A stretch of 64,000 bases of DNA, taken from positions 1-64,000 of the forward strand of contig JBIKVP010000003.1 of the NCBI GenBank assembly GCA_044356745.1, in the 5' to 3' direction. Position numbers and translations under genes: made by a program. Numbering within the stretch: position 1 is the stretch's first letter; the number at the start of each line of letters is the position of its first letter. Source of the stretch: JBIKVP01 sp044356745 (GTDB lineage Bacteria > Pseudomonadota > Alphaproteobacteria > Rhizobiales > Beijerinckiaceae). Below are positions 9,751-19,186 of the stretch, piece after piece. A model generated the notes under the pieces. The model saw only the letters and a program-made list of their open reading frames with translations. It did not search any database and was not told where the DNA came from.

Positions 9751-10158
9751 CTACTTCACCACCCGTACAAGCACATTATCGGTGAAAAAATAAAGTTCAC
9801 GTCCCCCTGCCTCAGCATAGAGCACTTGCGTTTCGCGTTGTCCCTTACCACTTTCCCCGATCAACACATCAGTGGGAGGTTTTGCTTTAATGCGCACAAG
9901 ATCACATTCTGATATGCCAACCATAATGGTAATAGGACGCCCTTGCAGTGAACCAAGATCAAGGCTAGCGCTCGCTTCACACTGTCCATCTGGCAGCAGA
10001 ACAGGCTTTTGCGTTCCTGCCCGTACCGTGTTGACCTTATTATTGACGATTGTTGTCCCGCGCACGTCAAAGGAGCAAGCGCTTACACCAAACGCGAACA
10101 GCCCTATAATAGCCAAGCGTGTAAAAGCATGAAACATAAATGTATCAGGAACCATCAT
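9751..10158 (-). CDS. Small lipoprotein of unknown function
   Basis: The roughly 135-aa protein has a lipoprotein signal peptide ending in the lipobox GVSAC. The mature part has about 100 residues and looks beta-rich, with no family that I recognise. The ATG at 10158 follows AAAGG; an in-frame TTG lies three bases further out. It lies just downstream of nadK on the same strand (gap 14 bp) and may share its transcript. Confidence 0.7.
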   Translation of the reverse strand: MMVPDTFMFHAFTRLAIIGLFAFGVSACSFDVRGTTIVNNKVNTVRAGTQKPVLLPDGQCEASASLDLGSLQGRPITIMVGISECDLVRIKAKPPTDVLIGESGKGQRETQVLYAEAGGRELYFFTDNVLVRVVK

Positions 10159-10172
10159 CAAAACCTTTGTGT

Positions 10173-10952
10173 CTAGCCACCAGCACCGAATTGCTCCATG
10201 AGAATGCGCTCATCAAGCGAATGCCCCGGATCGTGAAGCATCACAAGATCAACAGAGCGATCCATCCCAATATCAACGGTTTCAACATGCCGCACTTCAT
10301 CATGATCAGCAACGGCGCTCACAGGGCGCTTATCTGGCTCTAACACTTCAATACGTACTTTAGCGAAATCAGGAAGCAGCGCACCACGCCAACGTCGTGG
10401 ACGAAAGGGTGAAATCGGTGTCATGGCAAGAAGTGGTGCATTGAGCGGTAGAATCGGTCCATTGACGGACAGATTATAAGCGGTTGAGCCCGCAGGGGTG
10501 GCCACGAGAATACCATCTGAAACCAGTTCAACCAGACGCACGCGCGAGTCGATTGTGATGCGCAGTTTGGCGGCTTGGTAGGTTTGACGAAACAGTGAAA
10601 CTTCATTGATCGCACGATATGTGTGTGGCTCGCCCTCAATATCATGCGCTACCATCAACAGAGGGTGCACCACACTAATTTCAGCGCGTTCTAAACGTTC
10701 AATTAGGTTGTCATCCTGAAATTCATTCATCAAAAAGCCGACAGACCCTCTGTTCATGCCATAAATAGGTTTTTTTGTGCCCATAAAGCGATGAAGTGTC
10801 TGCAACATCAGGCCATCCCCGCCAAGCGCAACAATAACATCTGCTTCATCAGGGTCATGATCACCATAGATTGCAATAAGGTGTTTGAGCGCAAGACGCG
10901 CCTGACGCGATGAGCTGGCGACAAAAGCGATTTTATTAAAGCGTTTGGCCAT
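10173..10952 (-). CDS. nadK: NAD kinase
   Basis: This enzyme phosphorylates NAD to NADP using ATP or polyphosphate. The 259-aa length is typical for the short bacterial form. The nucleotide motif GGDG is at residues 44-47, followed by [12 protein letters not shown] and the NAD-contact region [18 protein letters not shown]. The ATG at 10952 is the first in frame. It is followed closely by a lipoprotein gene. Confidence 0.95.
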   Translation of the reverse strand: MAKRFNKIAFVASSSRQARLALKHLIAIYGDHDPDEADVIVALGGDGLMLQTLHRFMGTKKPIYGMNRGSVGFLMNEFQDDNLIERLERAEISVVHPLLMVAHDIEGEPHTYRAINEVSLFRQTYQAAKLRITIDSRVRLVELVSDGILVATPAGSTAYNLSVNGPILPLNAPLLAMTPISPFRPRRWRGALLPDFAKVRIEVLEPDKRPVSAVADHDEVRHVETVDIGMDRSVDLVMLHDPGHSLDERILMEQFGAGG

Positions 10953-11021
10953 TCAAAATAACCTGCTATTTGATCACGCCAAAACTGCATTTAACGCAGG
11001 CTGCGCTCAGTGAGACTGCAC

Positions 11022-11975
11022 TTAATTGCGCACCGATGCAACCGCGTTGCAATGAATGGTTTTCGCAGGCCCTAAATGCATCTCACCCCGTTTGGCGGCA
11101 AGCTGTACTTGCTTATGACGTTCACGCGATGATGCTTTTTGTGCGTCCGTAAAGGTATGTGCACAATGAGGGCAACAGACCCCTTCTTCAAACAGGGGGG
11201 AGCCCATATCGTCAGGGGTGAGCGGCGCACGACAACCATGACACGGCTCAAAATCAGCCACTTTAAGGCCATGTTCAACAGCAACGCGTCGATCAAACAC
11301 AAAGCACGCGCCTTGCCATAAACTCTGATCTTCAGGAATATCTTCAAGGTATTTCAAAATACCACCCTTCAGATGAAACACCTCTTCAAAGCCTTCCTGA
11401 AGCATGAAGCTTGTCGCCTTTTCACAGCGAATGCCCCCCGTACAATACATCGCAATCTTTTTATGTCGCGCCGGATCAAGGTTTTTGCGCACAAAATCAG
11501 GAAATTCACCAAATGTGCGCGTTTGTGGGTCTAGTGCGCCTTTAAAAGCACCCACTGACACTTCAAACGCATTACGCGTATCAATAACGACCGTGTCAGG
11601 ATCACTGATCAAATCATTCCATTGTTCTGGCTCAACGTATGTCCCCACCCGCGTGAGGGGATCAACGCTTTTATCGCCAATGGTAACAATTTCCTTCTTG
11701 AGACGCACTTTCATGCGCAAAAATGGTGCTTCATCTGTGTAAGAAATTTTATGGTCAATCGCATTCAAACCTGTGATGTCGAGCAGTCCCTCACGCACTT
11801 TAACCATCACATCAGGGGAGGCAGCAATCGTGCCGTTGATACCTTCATCCGCCAGTAAAATAATGCCGATGACGTTAAAACGCGTACACAACGCTTCAAG
11901 TGGCGCTTGGAGCGTTTGATAGTGCGGCAAACGTGCGAAACGATAAAACGCACTGACTTCAAAAGATGCGGACAT
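11022..11975 (-). CDS. trhO: tRNA uridine(34) hydroxylase, rhodanese type
   Basis: TrhO (YceA family) hydroxylates uridine 34 of several tRNAs, the first step towards 5-oxyacetyl-type wobble modification. At 317 aa it is full length. An N-terminal acylphosphatase-like region (DEGINGTIAA) precedes a rhodanese domain (VVIDTRNAFEVSVGAFKGAL) whose active Cys178 is in YCTGGIRCEKA. C-terminal cysteines (CHGC, CCPHC) suggest a metal site. The gene stands alone, with unrelated neighbours on either side. Confidence 0.93.
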   Translation of the reverse strand: MSASFEVSAFYRFARLPHYQTLQAPLEALCTRFNVIGIILLADEGINGTIAASPDVMVKVREGLLDITGLNAIDHKISYTDEAPFLRMKVRLKKEIVTIGDKSVDPLTRVGTYVEPEQWNDLISDPDTVVIDTRNAFEVSVGAFKGALDPQTRTFGEFPDFVRKNLDPARHKKIAMYCTGGIRCEKATSFMLQEGFEEVFHLKGGILKYLEDIPEDQSLWQGACFVFDRRVAVEHGLKVADFEPCHGCRAPLTPDDMGSPLFEEGVCCPHCAHTFTDAQKASSRERHKQVQLAAKRGEMHLGPAKTIHCNAVASVRN

Positions 11976-12088
11976 GAAAGAACCCTACTCCACTCATTTA
12001 CATGCACCGTTGTGCCATACAACAGACTTTTTGAAAAGCGAGAGATGAGGTACGAGTACTGTACACTCAGCGCGTGAGCCAAGTTCAT

Positions 12089-13204
12089 TTAGGCTGATTG
12101 AGGGACATAATGCTTCCATTGGTTTGGTAATTTTCTGACGATCTTTCTGCGCAAAGGCGTCCAGCCTGCGCTTAGAATCAGAATGAAAACTCCTAGCAAT
12201 AAAATTGTCGTAGGAATCAACACATCTTTTCCCAAGCCAGACGTCTTGATCACGGCAGCAAACGCATAACCTGCATAGATCAGGCTAGAGACCAGAATCG
12301 CGCGTCGATCAACAACCAACGCCATCAATCCGAGGAGGGCAAATAAAACCAGAAGCATAAATGCACTCACCAGCGCCAAATCAGCCTTCTCTGTAATCAT
12401 ATCGCTCAATAACGGATGCACGATCAAAGGCGCTGCAAGAAGGTGCAACCAAAACGCCATGTCGGTTAAGCGCGTTTGCCGTCGTGTGTCTTTTGAATCA
12501 AAGCGCATTGCCAACGCAAATGTTGCAAGGCCAGCAAGAAAAACCAAAGGCTTTAAAGCTACTTCAAACTTGTCAGGTCCAACGATCAGATAAATAAGGC
12601 TAAGCGCTGCTCCAATCAGCGCACAAATCCCTGCGGCAACAGTGATGGGAACACGAAATGTGCGCCAATGCAGATACACAGCCCCAGCTGTCATCAGAGA
12701 TGACATCAGGATGATCAACATGGTGAAGGTTTCACGGTCGAACTTCTTGGAAAATTCTGCTTCGCCAAGCCCCACTCCGACCGTGAAGACATCTATCAAT
12801 AACCAAAATGTAAAACCACCAAAAATCAGTAGCAAGGTGATGCTTGGCAGCGCCATTCGACGCTTCAATGTGAAGTACCAAGCCAAAAACCAAGCCGCGA
12901 TCATCACAATCCCATTTTGAAATGGCGCCAAATATGACCCTATCCCGTTGCGGAGTAAGTAGGTCAGTGCACCAAAGAACAAGGCCAACCCCAAAGTGAC
13001 GAATATATCGTTGAAACTGGTAATCAGACGGAAATTTTCCTCATCCGCAGCAGGATAGACGTGCGTTTTTGTCTGCCGCTGATCCGCAAGCGCCTGTATA
13101 GCCGCCACTTGCTCCAGAGTGATCACACCTTTCTCAAGCGCCTCGTTTAATGTGTCTTGATCAATCATTTCAGCGACTTTCTTTGGCGAGTAGTATTCGC
13201 TCAA
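12089..13204 (-). CDS. Polytopic membrane protein of unknown function
   Basis: The 371-aa protein has a soluble N-terminal part of ~65 residues (DUF2157-like in layout) followed by about ten hydrophobic helices. No catalytic motif is visible. The start is TTG, and its TTGA overlaps the stop of the phosphohexomutase gene upstream. Translational coupling with that gene is therefore likely. A role tied to sugar metabolism or envelope is only a suggestion from this coupling. Confidence 0.75.
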   Translation of the reverse strand: MSEYYSPKKVAEMIDQDTLNEALEKGVITLEQVAAIQALADQRQTKTHVYPAADEENFRLITSFNDIFVTLGLALFFGALTYLLRNGIGSYLAPFQNGIVMIAAWFLAWYFTLKRRMALPSITLLLIFGGFTFWLLIDVFTVGVGLGEAEFSKKFDRETFTMLIILMSSLMTAGAVYLHWRTFRVPITVAAGICALIGAALSLIYLIVGPDKFEVALKPLVFLAGLATFALAMRFDSKDTRRQTRLTDMAFWLHLLAAPLIVHPLLSDMITEKADLALVSAFMLLVLFALLGLMALVVDRRAILVSSLIYAGYAFAAVIKTSGLGKDVLIPTTILLLGVFILILSAGWTPLRRKIVRKLPNQWKHYVPQSA

Positions 13205-14700
13205 ATCGTTTGATTGTAAGCACCAACTTCCGTATTCTCGCGTAAAATGGCATCAACGGCGTGAAACATCTCACGCATCCGCGCTTCTGAGACAGGGCTT
13301 TCAACGACGACAACAAGCTCAGGTTTGTTGGATGATGCACGCACCAATCCCCACGTGCCGTCCTCACATGTCACACGCACGCCATTGACGGTCACCAGAT
13401 TGCGGATGGTATGACCGCCAGCGTTTTCGCCTTTGGTGTGCATATGGGTGAAGCGCTTCACAACACGATCAACCACATCATATTTGATTTCATCGGCACA
13501 TTTAGGCGCCATGGTGGGGGAACCCCATGTTTTAGGCAGCGCGTGATAAAGATCAGAAACGGTTTTAGTCGGGTTACGATCCATCATATCGAGCATGGCA
13601 ATTGCCGTGACAACGCCATCATCATAGCCGCGTCCTACGGGTGCATTGAAAAAGAAGTGTCCTGATTTCTCAAACCCTGCAAGAGCACCCAGTTCCGCGA
13701 CGCGGCGCTTGATGTAGGAATGTCCCGTCTTCCAGTAATCGGTTTTCACGTTTAAGCGCATGAGTTCAGGATCTGTCATAAATAATCCTGTCGATTTAAC
13801 ATCCACCACAAATTGCGCGTTCGGGTGTAGTTTCGCCAGATCGCGGGCGAGCATGACGCCTATTTTATCTGCGAAAATCTCTTCGCCTTTTTCATCCACA
13901 ACACCGCAACGATCCCCGTCTCCGTCAAAACCAAGACCAACATCTGCCCCCGTTTCCTTCACCTTATCCGCGATCGCATGAAGCATTTTCATATCTTCAG
14001 GGTTGGGATTGTAACGGGGAAACGTGTGATCAAGGTGTGTATCAAGCGGGATCACCTCAACACCAATTGCCTCTAAAATCGCAGGTGCAAACGCGCCCGC
14101 CGTACCATTGCCACAGGCGACAACCGCTTTAATTTTGCGTGTGAGTGGTGGGCGATTGGTGAGATCGTCGTGATAGACTTTTGCAAAATCATTCACAAAC
14201 CGATAAGAGCCGCCTCCGATGAGATCAAAATCAGCATTGAGCACCAGTTCTTTTAAGGCATTCATTTCATCAGGACCAAAAGTAACAGGGCGCTGCATTC
14301 CCATTTTCACACCCGTCCATCCATTATCATTGTGCGAGGCTGTGACCATGGCAACACACGGCACATCAAGAGCAAACTGCGCAAAATAAGCCATCGGCGA
14401 CATGGCAAGGCCGATATCATGCACGGTGCATCCTGCCGCCATAAGGCCAGAAATCAACGCATATTTAATGGATGACGAATAACCCCGAAAATCATGACCT
14501 GTCACAATCTCAGGCTTAACACCTCGGCGACGGATCAATGTGCCTAACCCCATTCCCACCGCCTGAATGCCCATTAAGTTAATGTCTTTTTCAAAGAACC
14601 AGCGCGCATCATATTCGCGAAAGCCTGTCGCTTTGACCAAGGGCAATGATTCATAGTCAGCCGTATTAGGAATGAGATCGGAACGAGGGGTTGGAAACAT
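13201..14700 (-). CDS. Phosphomannomutase/phosphoglucomutase
   Basis: This enzyme interconverts hexose-6-phosphate and hexose-1-phosphate, feeding sugar-nucleotide and envelope synthesis. At 499 aa it has the four-domain phosphohexomutase layout. The phosphoserine is Ser122 in VTASHNDNGW, the metal loop DGDGD is at residues 259-263, the sugar loop is GFEKSGHFFF, and the phosphate-binding loop near the end is VRASSNKPELVVVVE. The ATG at 14700 is the family-typical start. Its stop overlaps the TTG of the following membrane protein. Confidence 0.93.
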   Translation of the reverse strand: MFPTPRSDLIPNTADYESLPLVKATGFREYDARWFFEKDINLMGIQAVGMGLGTLIRRRGVKPEIVTGHDFRGYSSSIKYALISGLMAAGCTVHDIGLAMSPMAYFAQFALDVPCVAMVTASHNDNGWTGVKMGMQRPVTFGPDEMNALKELVLNADFDLIGGGSYRFVNDFAKVYHDDLTNRPPLTRKIKAVVACGNGTAGAFAPAILEAIGVEVIPLDTHLDHTFPRYNPNPEDMKMLHAIADKVKETGADVGLGFDGDGDRCGVVDEKGEEIFADKIGVMLARDLAKLHPNAQFVVDVKSTGLFMTDPELMRLNVKTDYWKTGHSYIKRRVAELGALAGFEKSGHFFFNAPVGRGYDDGVVTAIAMLDMMDRNPTKTVSDLYHALPKTWGSPTMAPKCADEIKYDVVDRVVKRFTHMHTKGENAGGHTIRNLVTVNGVRVTCEDGTWGLVRASSNKPELVVVVESPVSEARMREMFHAVDAILRENTEVGAYNQTI

Positions 14701-14931
14701 GGTGATTTATCCAAAATTGAGGGTGTGCTTAGATTTTGCTAACACGGCAATGCATATCAAACAAACGCTATAAAGTCAGTGGATCTGTATTTTTAAAGTG
14801 CAATATGGCAAAATGACGGACACAAAGTCTAAGACATGTGATTGGCGCATCTTTCCACTACAATTTCGAATGCGAAGCTTTCGCGAGCCCGAATGGGCAT
14901 CCTGCTTTGTGGCGCAAATCTTAAATAAATA
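14701..14931. other. Intergenic region before the tRNA tail copy
   Basis: With the adjoining tail copy up to 15026 this makes 326 bp without a protein gene. The first half is AT-rich and must contain the promoter of the phosphohexomutase gene. I see no clear -35/-10 pair or terminator. Confidence 0.4.
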
Positions 14932-15026
14932 TGGCGACCCCGGGACGATTCGAGCCTGCATAGGCGTAGGCGAAGCCGAGCCGTTGATAAAAAAATGGAC
15001 GTTCGCTGTACGAAGTTTGCAAAGAA
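14932..15026. repeat. Tail copy of tRNA-Arg(TCT) with repeat spacer
   Basis: Bases 14932-14953 repeat the CCA, acceptor strand and T-arm of the adjacent tRNA, 95 bp from the original. Between them lies ATAGGC, a GC-rich imperfect hairpin, GCCGT, and then ATAAAAAAAT. The same landmarks occur in the same order, with ATAGGC and GCCGT 14 nt apart, in the repeats beside tRNA-Arg(CCT) at 1-184. The two loci therefore carry the same kind of element attached to different tRNA tails. Confidence 0.8.
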
Positions 15027-15103
15027 TGGCGACCCCGGGACGATTCGAACGTCCGACCAACAGCTTAGAAGGCTGCTGCTCTATCCTGCTGAGCTACGGG
15101 GCC
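15027..15103 (-). tRNA. tRNA-Arg (anticodon TCT)
   Basis: This is a 77-nt minus-strand cloverleaf. GGCCCCG pairs with CGGGGTC (one G-U), the discriminator is G, and CCA is encoded. The loop CTTCTAA gives anticodon TCT, which reads AGA. D-arm and T-arm are standard. A partial copy of its 3' end lies 95 bp downstream. Confidence 0.95.
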
Positions 15104-15207
15104 TTGTGTAAAATGATGAACACACATGACCAATATATTCATGCCTATTTATCGTGACACATTCAATTTAATAGAATGTGCATTCTAAGAGAATGTGATG
15201 CAACACT

Positions 15208-15513
15208 TCAATGTGACCATTGGCCAACACGGTTAAACCGGAAATTGTCGGAATATGACATTGTACGTCTCGTTGCCTTTTGCGGCAATTCCAACGTATA
15301 CGCAATCCCTTCGCGGGTCGCATAGGCGATTGCTTGTTCAGCCGTATCAAACCAAAGCTTGACCTGTTGGCGCGTGTCAACTGAACTTGTCCAACCTGTA
15401 AGCGGATCAACGCCGCGCGGCTGCTGTGTCTCGTGGACGAGAAGCCAACGCTGCGTATTTCCTGTGCCTGATTGCATTGCAGTGCGTGCGGGCTGATAGA
15501 TACGTGCGGTCAT
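15208..15513 (-). CDS. Complex I accessory subunit, NDUFS4 type (ETC C1 subunit family)
   Basis: The 101-aa protein matches the 18-kDa accessory subunit of NADH:ubiquinone oxidoreductase found in Alphaproteobacteria and mitochondria. Recognisable parts are ARIYQPARTAMQSG, a Trp-containing core (TGWTSSVDTRQQVKLWFDT) and the closing SDNFRFNRVGQWSH. It binds the matrix-arm side of complex I at the cytoplasmic face and helps stabilise the enzyme. It stands alone, away from the nuo operon, as is usual. Confidence 0.9.
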   Translation of the reverse strand: MTARIYQPARTAMQSGTGNTQRWLLVHETQQPRGVDPLTGWTSSVDTRQQVKLWFDTAEQAIAYATREGIAYTLELPQKATRRTMSYSDNFRFNRVGQWSH

Positions 15514-15843
15514 GATGATCTCAAGCTTCTGGTGCTAAACGCTGATAATTAAGTTTGTAACATTTTGCATTCGCGTGATGCAAGCACTGTACGCCTTTTA
15601 GTGCAGATTATAATGGATTTTTGCCCTATAAACCACATGGCATAGCGTGAATGTTCCAACACGTATTAACGCTATTTTTTCATCACAAAACATAACCATA
15701 CTCCGAAGTATAAAATATTCGATTTGAAATTAAGACCTTTATTGTATATTTTCAAGAAATGTAATCGCAGTCGAGTTGTTGTTTAACTATACAAATTAAA
15801 TAATAACTTTATTGGTTAAAGTGTTAGTGAGCCGGAGCGTAGC
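15514..15843. other. Intergenic region between divergent genes
   Basis: This 330-bp, mostly AT-rich interval separates the complex I subunit gene from the orphan gene at 15844. It should hold promoters for both. The last bases include GGAG 6 nt before the plus-strand ATG. No repeat, RNA fold or clear terminator was seen. Confidence 0.4.
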
Positions 15844-17358
15844 ATGAGTGGAGTGATGAATCGTCCAGATGCAAACTCTGATATTGGATTTGCTTCTGGT
15901 AAGTTTATTTTAACTGATAAGAATGCCCTTTTTACGCTTGAAGGGCAGGATGCACATGCTTCATCTGTGCATAGTCAGCAGAAATCAAACACACCTGCCC
16001 AGCAGCTGAATACGCGCACGCTCCATGATATCCCATCAGAATATGATCTATCCGATGATATCGGTTTCACGTCGATGTTTATGGATGATGTTGACGAAGA
16101 TGCGCCCGTCGATGCAACGCAAGGACAGCGCACATCATCACCTGCATTTAACACACGCGGTGTCTCAACCTCTTTGCGCGATTATGCCTACAATCCGAAT
16201 GGACTTGCGCAGCAAGGCTACACATCGGAGGCAATTGGCTCGCTACCCCTGATGGTGATGTCTGGCAATACCCCTGCTTTTTTGGGTGATGTGCTGAGCG
16301 CTGCCCCGCAAGTGATTACAGGTGGGCTCGCCGTTGCTGTATTAAAACAATCTGGATTTGTTGCTTCTGATTTCTCTCAGGCACGCTCAAGCGCACAAAG
16401 CGTTGCGTTGCCTGCACAACTCCATAAAACCGCTCCCGCCAAATCGTCTGTCGATGCGTCGCCGATACTGAACGCTGCGTCGAACATAAGTGCGGCGCTC
16501 ACAACGGCAAATATGATCAATATTCCTAGATCAAGGGCGGCTGCAAAGGTGCTTGGATCAATGCCAAACATCTATACCCCCTTTGCGAATGCGGCGCTCC
16601 CCGGCGCTCTTTCCTTGACGAATACGCTTGCTAATAATCTTGCAAATACCCTCGGAACTGCAAAATCGACGATCCCGCAAAATAGCCTGTTTTCGCCCGT
16701 TGATGTCGTATCTTTATTGCCTGCACGCAACGCAGAAGCTCCACGCACGACCCGTACATTGCGTACTGCTGAAATGCCTGCTGGATACGGCCCTTGGGGT
16801 TACGTGCCAGAGACGCGTGCCCGCACAACGTCATCAGAACCATCAACGAATAGCATTGCGCAATATGCTTATCAGGTTGCGGACTTCACTCCATCATTGA
16901 CACCAATGACAGCCTCAGCATCCTCTAACAACAATAAAAAGCTATCGCGCAAAGAGCCAGAAACAACGCAAGAAGATTTGGAAAACATATCAGAAGTAGC
17001 TTTAGAGCGTGCTGCAATGCCGCTACTGGATCTAGATCGCGATGCTTTAACCGATCTGTCAAAAATTGCAGGCTTAAGCGAAACAGCGCTGTCTGAAGGC
17101 GATTTAACCGTTGTTTATGGTGATCTAAGCACATCAACAGACGTAGGCTCATCAAATGAGCCACGGACATATTCCCTTGATCCAGCCACAGTGATGAAAG
17201 CAAGCGTGCAAGACATCGCGTCTCAAGGCTTTGGACACACTGACTCAGGTTTGTTTAAAGGAAATATCTACGACCTCACGCAAGTCACCCCCGCAAACGT
17301 ATCCGCAAGCTTTGACGTCACTCCTGGCTACGGACAAGGCGTGCGTTATATGCACTAA
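15844..17358 (+). CDS. Large low-complexity orphan protein
   Basis: This 504-aa protein is rich in Ala, Ser and Thr, has no Cys and a single Trp, and shows no family that I recognise. No signal peptide is evident. The middle has weakly hydrophobic Ala/Gly stretches (VITGGLAVAVLKQSG; ALPGALSLTNTLANNLA), and the rest is probably disordered. The C-terminus ends GYGQGVRYMH. The ATG follows GGAG at 6 nt. The last codons and the stop are duplicated in tandem directly downstream. A surface or secreted role is possible but unsupported. Confidence 0.65.
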   Translation: MSGVMNRPDANSDIGFASGKFILTDKNALFTLEGQDAHASSVHSQQKSNTPAQQLNTRTLHDIPSEYDLSDDIGFTSMFMDDVDEDAPVDATQGQRTSSPAFNTRGVSTSLRDYAYNPNGLAQQGYTSEAIGSLPLMVMSGNTPAFLGDVLSAAPQVITGGLAVAVLKQSGFVASDFSQARSSAQSVALPAQLHKTAPAKSSVDASPILNAASNISAALTTANMINIPRSRAAAKVLGSMPNIYTPFANAALPGALSLTNTLANNLANTLGTAKSTIPQNSLFSPVDVVSLLPARNAEAPRTTRTLRTAEMPAGYGPWGYVPETRARTTSSEPSTNSIAQYAYQVADFTPSLTPMTASASSNNNKKLSRKEPETTQEDLENISEVALERAAMPLLDLDRDALTDLSKIAGLSETALSEGDLTVVYGDLSTSTDVGSSNEPRTYSLDPATVMKASVQDIASQGFGHTDSGLFKGNIYDLTQVTPANVSASFDVTPGYGQGVRYMH

Positions 17359-17383
17359 AGAATGCGTTATATGCACTAAAGAA
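17342..17383. repeat. 21-bp tandem duplication across a stop codon
   Basis: Two exact 21-bp copies lie head to tail (17342-17362 and 17363-17383). Each encodes the last codons (RYMH) and the stop of the upstream gene. Because 21 is a multiple of three, the frame is kept. The AT-rich orphan gene starts 115 bp later. Confidence 0.9.
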
Positions 17384-17498
17384 AAAGAGAATTGAGTTTA
17401 AAGTTGGTCGGAGTGAGTGAATGCATTTCGAAGCAATGAGGCAATGAAATTGATTGTTTTGTCATTGTTTTCAAAGACAAAAAAGTTAATTTTGAAGC

Positions 17499-18083
17499 AT
17501 GGAAATTATAAAAATTGAGAACCGAATGGTGGATTATGACTTTTTACAGTTAAAATCATTCTTGGAGCTTATTGATACAAAGCTAGTGCCTCTTTATTCA
17601 GACATTCAAAAAACCGCTAATCCTGATTCTGATGGCTTGTGTGATACTGGAGAGTATTTTTTAGGATTTGGGTTTGTTGCTATACAACGATATATCAACG
17701 CTACTTGCTCCAATACAAAAGTCAAAAAGCCCGTTGCGATAAGAAAAGGCAGCAAAATCAATGATAGTACTTATTTAGCAGAAGCCTTGGACGCTGGGGC
17801 AAACTACTTTAAGCATGAGCCTGAATGGCCTTTAATAATAAATAGAGGAGAAGTAGATCATGGCGGTCTATATCCATTATCAATAGATAAAAGCGGAGAA
17901 AGTCTAGAAAAATTTCAAAAGAAAACTCTGGAAATAATTGCCAAGGTGACGCCTTATGGAGATTATACTCTCTCCAACCTTTTGGCGGATATAAATAGGG
18001 GGATGAATTTAGGCAACTATGAATCATTTAGCCCTTTACTTCCATTTCTTGCTAAATGGAGAGATGCCCTGATTAGAGAATAG
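17499..18083 (+). CDS. AT-rich orphan protein beside tRNA-Pro
   Basis: The 194-aa soluble protein is predicted mostly helical, with two Cys residues and no signal or membrane segment. I recognise no family; the size and composition recall AbiV-like or other small accessory proteins, but no diagnostic motif is present. It is clearly more AT-rich than its surroundings and lies between a duplicated gene end and the 3' end of tRNA-Pro, so transfer is likely. An alternative ATG lies at 17523. Confidence 0.6.
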   Translation: MEIIKIENRMVDYDFLQLKSFLELIDTKLVPLYSDIQKTANPDSDGLCDTGEYFLGFGFVAIQRYINATCSNTKVKKPVAIRKGSKINDSTYLAEALDAGANYFKHEPEWPLIINRGEVDHGGLYPLSIDKSGESLEKFQKKTLEIIAKVTPYGDYTLSNLLADINRGMNLGNYESFSPLLPFLAKWRDALIRE

Positions 18084-18161
18084 TGACTTAAATTCACTTA
18101 GTGATAAACTTTGAAATCAACATAAATACTTTTTAGAACAATAAATTAGTTGTTCGAATAA

Positions 18162-18238
<77 letters not shown>

Positions 18239-18582
18239 TGACCAAATTTAATTATACGCATGTAAAATGAGTACATGACGCATCTTTATGTGAGTGTTTT
18301 GATTGAACCACACAACAGCTTTTGAACACAATCAAAGCCTTAATGTGAGCAATATACACTCAGCGGACGACAACAAACGTTGAAGACAAGGAAGCGCTAT
18401 CACGAGATGTGCGCAAGGGCAAGTGGTCTTGGCGAACACGCAGAAAAATTCCTTGAAATATTCTTTACGACATGCGGGTGCTTTTTAAGCTTTTTCGCAT
18501 GAAGCACCTTGCTCAACCATCAAAGCACCCTAGGTAGTCAAAATTGTCATGCAGCTTGTCGCGATATGAAGGATATAAAAAT
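18239..18582. other. Intergenic region without a recognised gene
   Basis: This 344-bp interval separates tRNA-Pro from the MAPEG gene. Near 18477-18520 an imperfect hairpin is visible (GGTGCTT with AAGCACC). The tRNA promoter must lie at its left end. No small ORF with a ribosome site and no known RNA family was recognised. Confidence 0.4.
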
Positions 18583-18966
18583 ATGAGCATTGCCCTCTGG
18601 TGCGTTCTTCTCGCGGGTATGATGCCTGTTCTCACTGTGGCTGTTGCAAAGTGGGGCATGCGTTACGATAATTACAATCCACGTGAACAAGCGATAGCAC
18701 TGGAGGGATATCGCAAACGCGCGTATGCGGCGCATCTCAATGCTTATGAAGCGTTTGCATTTTTTGCTGTCGCTGTTTTAATAGCAGAGTGGAAAGGTGC
18801 GTTGCCAGCCATGGTGAACGGTCTGGCGCTTTTTTTCATCCTGATGCGTCTTTGTTACGTGCTTTTCTATCTGACAGATAAAGCAAGCTTGCGCTCCATT
18901 GTCTGGGCGCTTGGGTGGTTTACAACCATTGCCCTCTTTACATCGCCGATCTGGACGCACGCTTGA
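18583..18966 (+). CDS. MAPEG family membrane protein
   Basis: The 127-aa protein has four hydrophobic helices, with the polar connector EGYRKRAYAAHLNAYEAFAFFAVAV characteristic in style of bacterial MAPEG proteins (an Arg/Asn-containing loop after helix 1). Eukaryotic members are glutathione-linked enzymes; the bacterial role is mostly unknown. The ATG at 18583 has GAAGGA upstream; the longer frame from 18544 has no site. Confidence 0.82.
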   Translation: MSIALWCVLLAGMMPVLTVAVAKWGMRYDNYNPREQAIALEGYRKRAYAAHLNAYEAFAFFAVAVLIAEWKGALPAMVNGLALFFILMRLCYVLFYLTDKASLRSIVWALGWFTTIALFTSPIWTHA

Positions 18967-19186
18967 GCTCACACATAAATGTCTGTGTAATCTGATGTTT
19001 CCGTTGACTTGAAGTGTTGACACATATCGCTTTGATGCGTCTCATCACGCTTGCACACAAGCGTACATTTCTTTTAAAAATAACAGTCACAGCGCGTTTT
19101 CTGCATTGATCAAAAATAATGCGCTCAATCCTTAGCAATAACCTCACAACCATTGTAATCTTTAGCAGAGACAAAGGCGAGACACG

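Noticed and set aside
14932..15026. Prophage or integrative element attachment at tRNA-Arg(TCT)
   Set aside because: The two tail copies are only 95 bp apart with no cargo or integrase between them.
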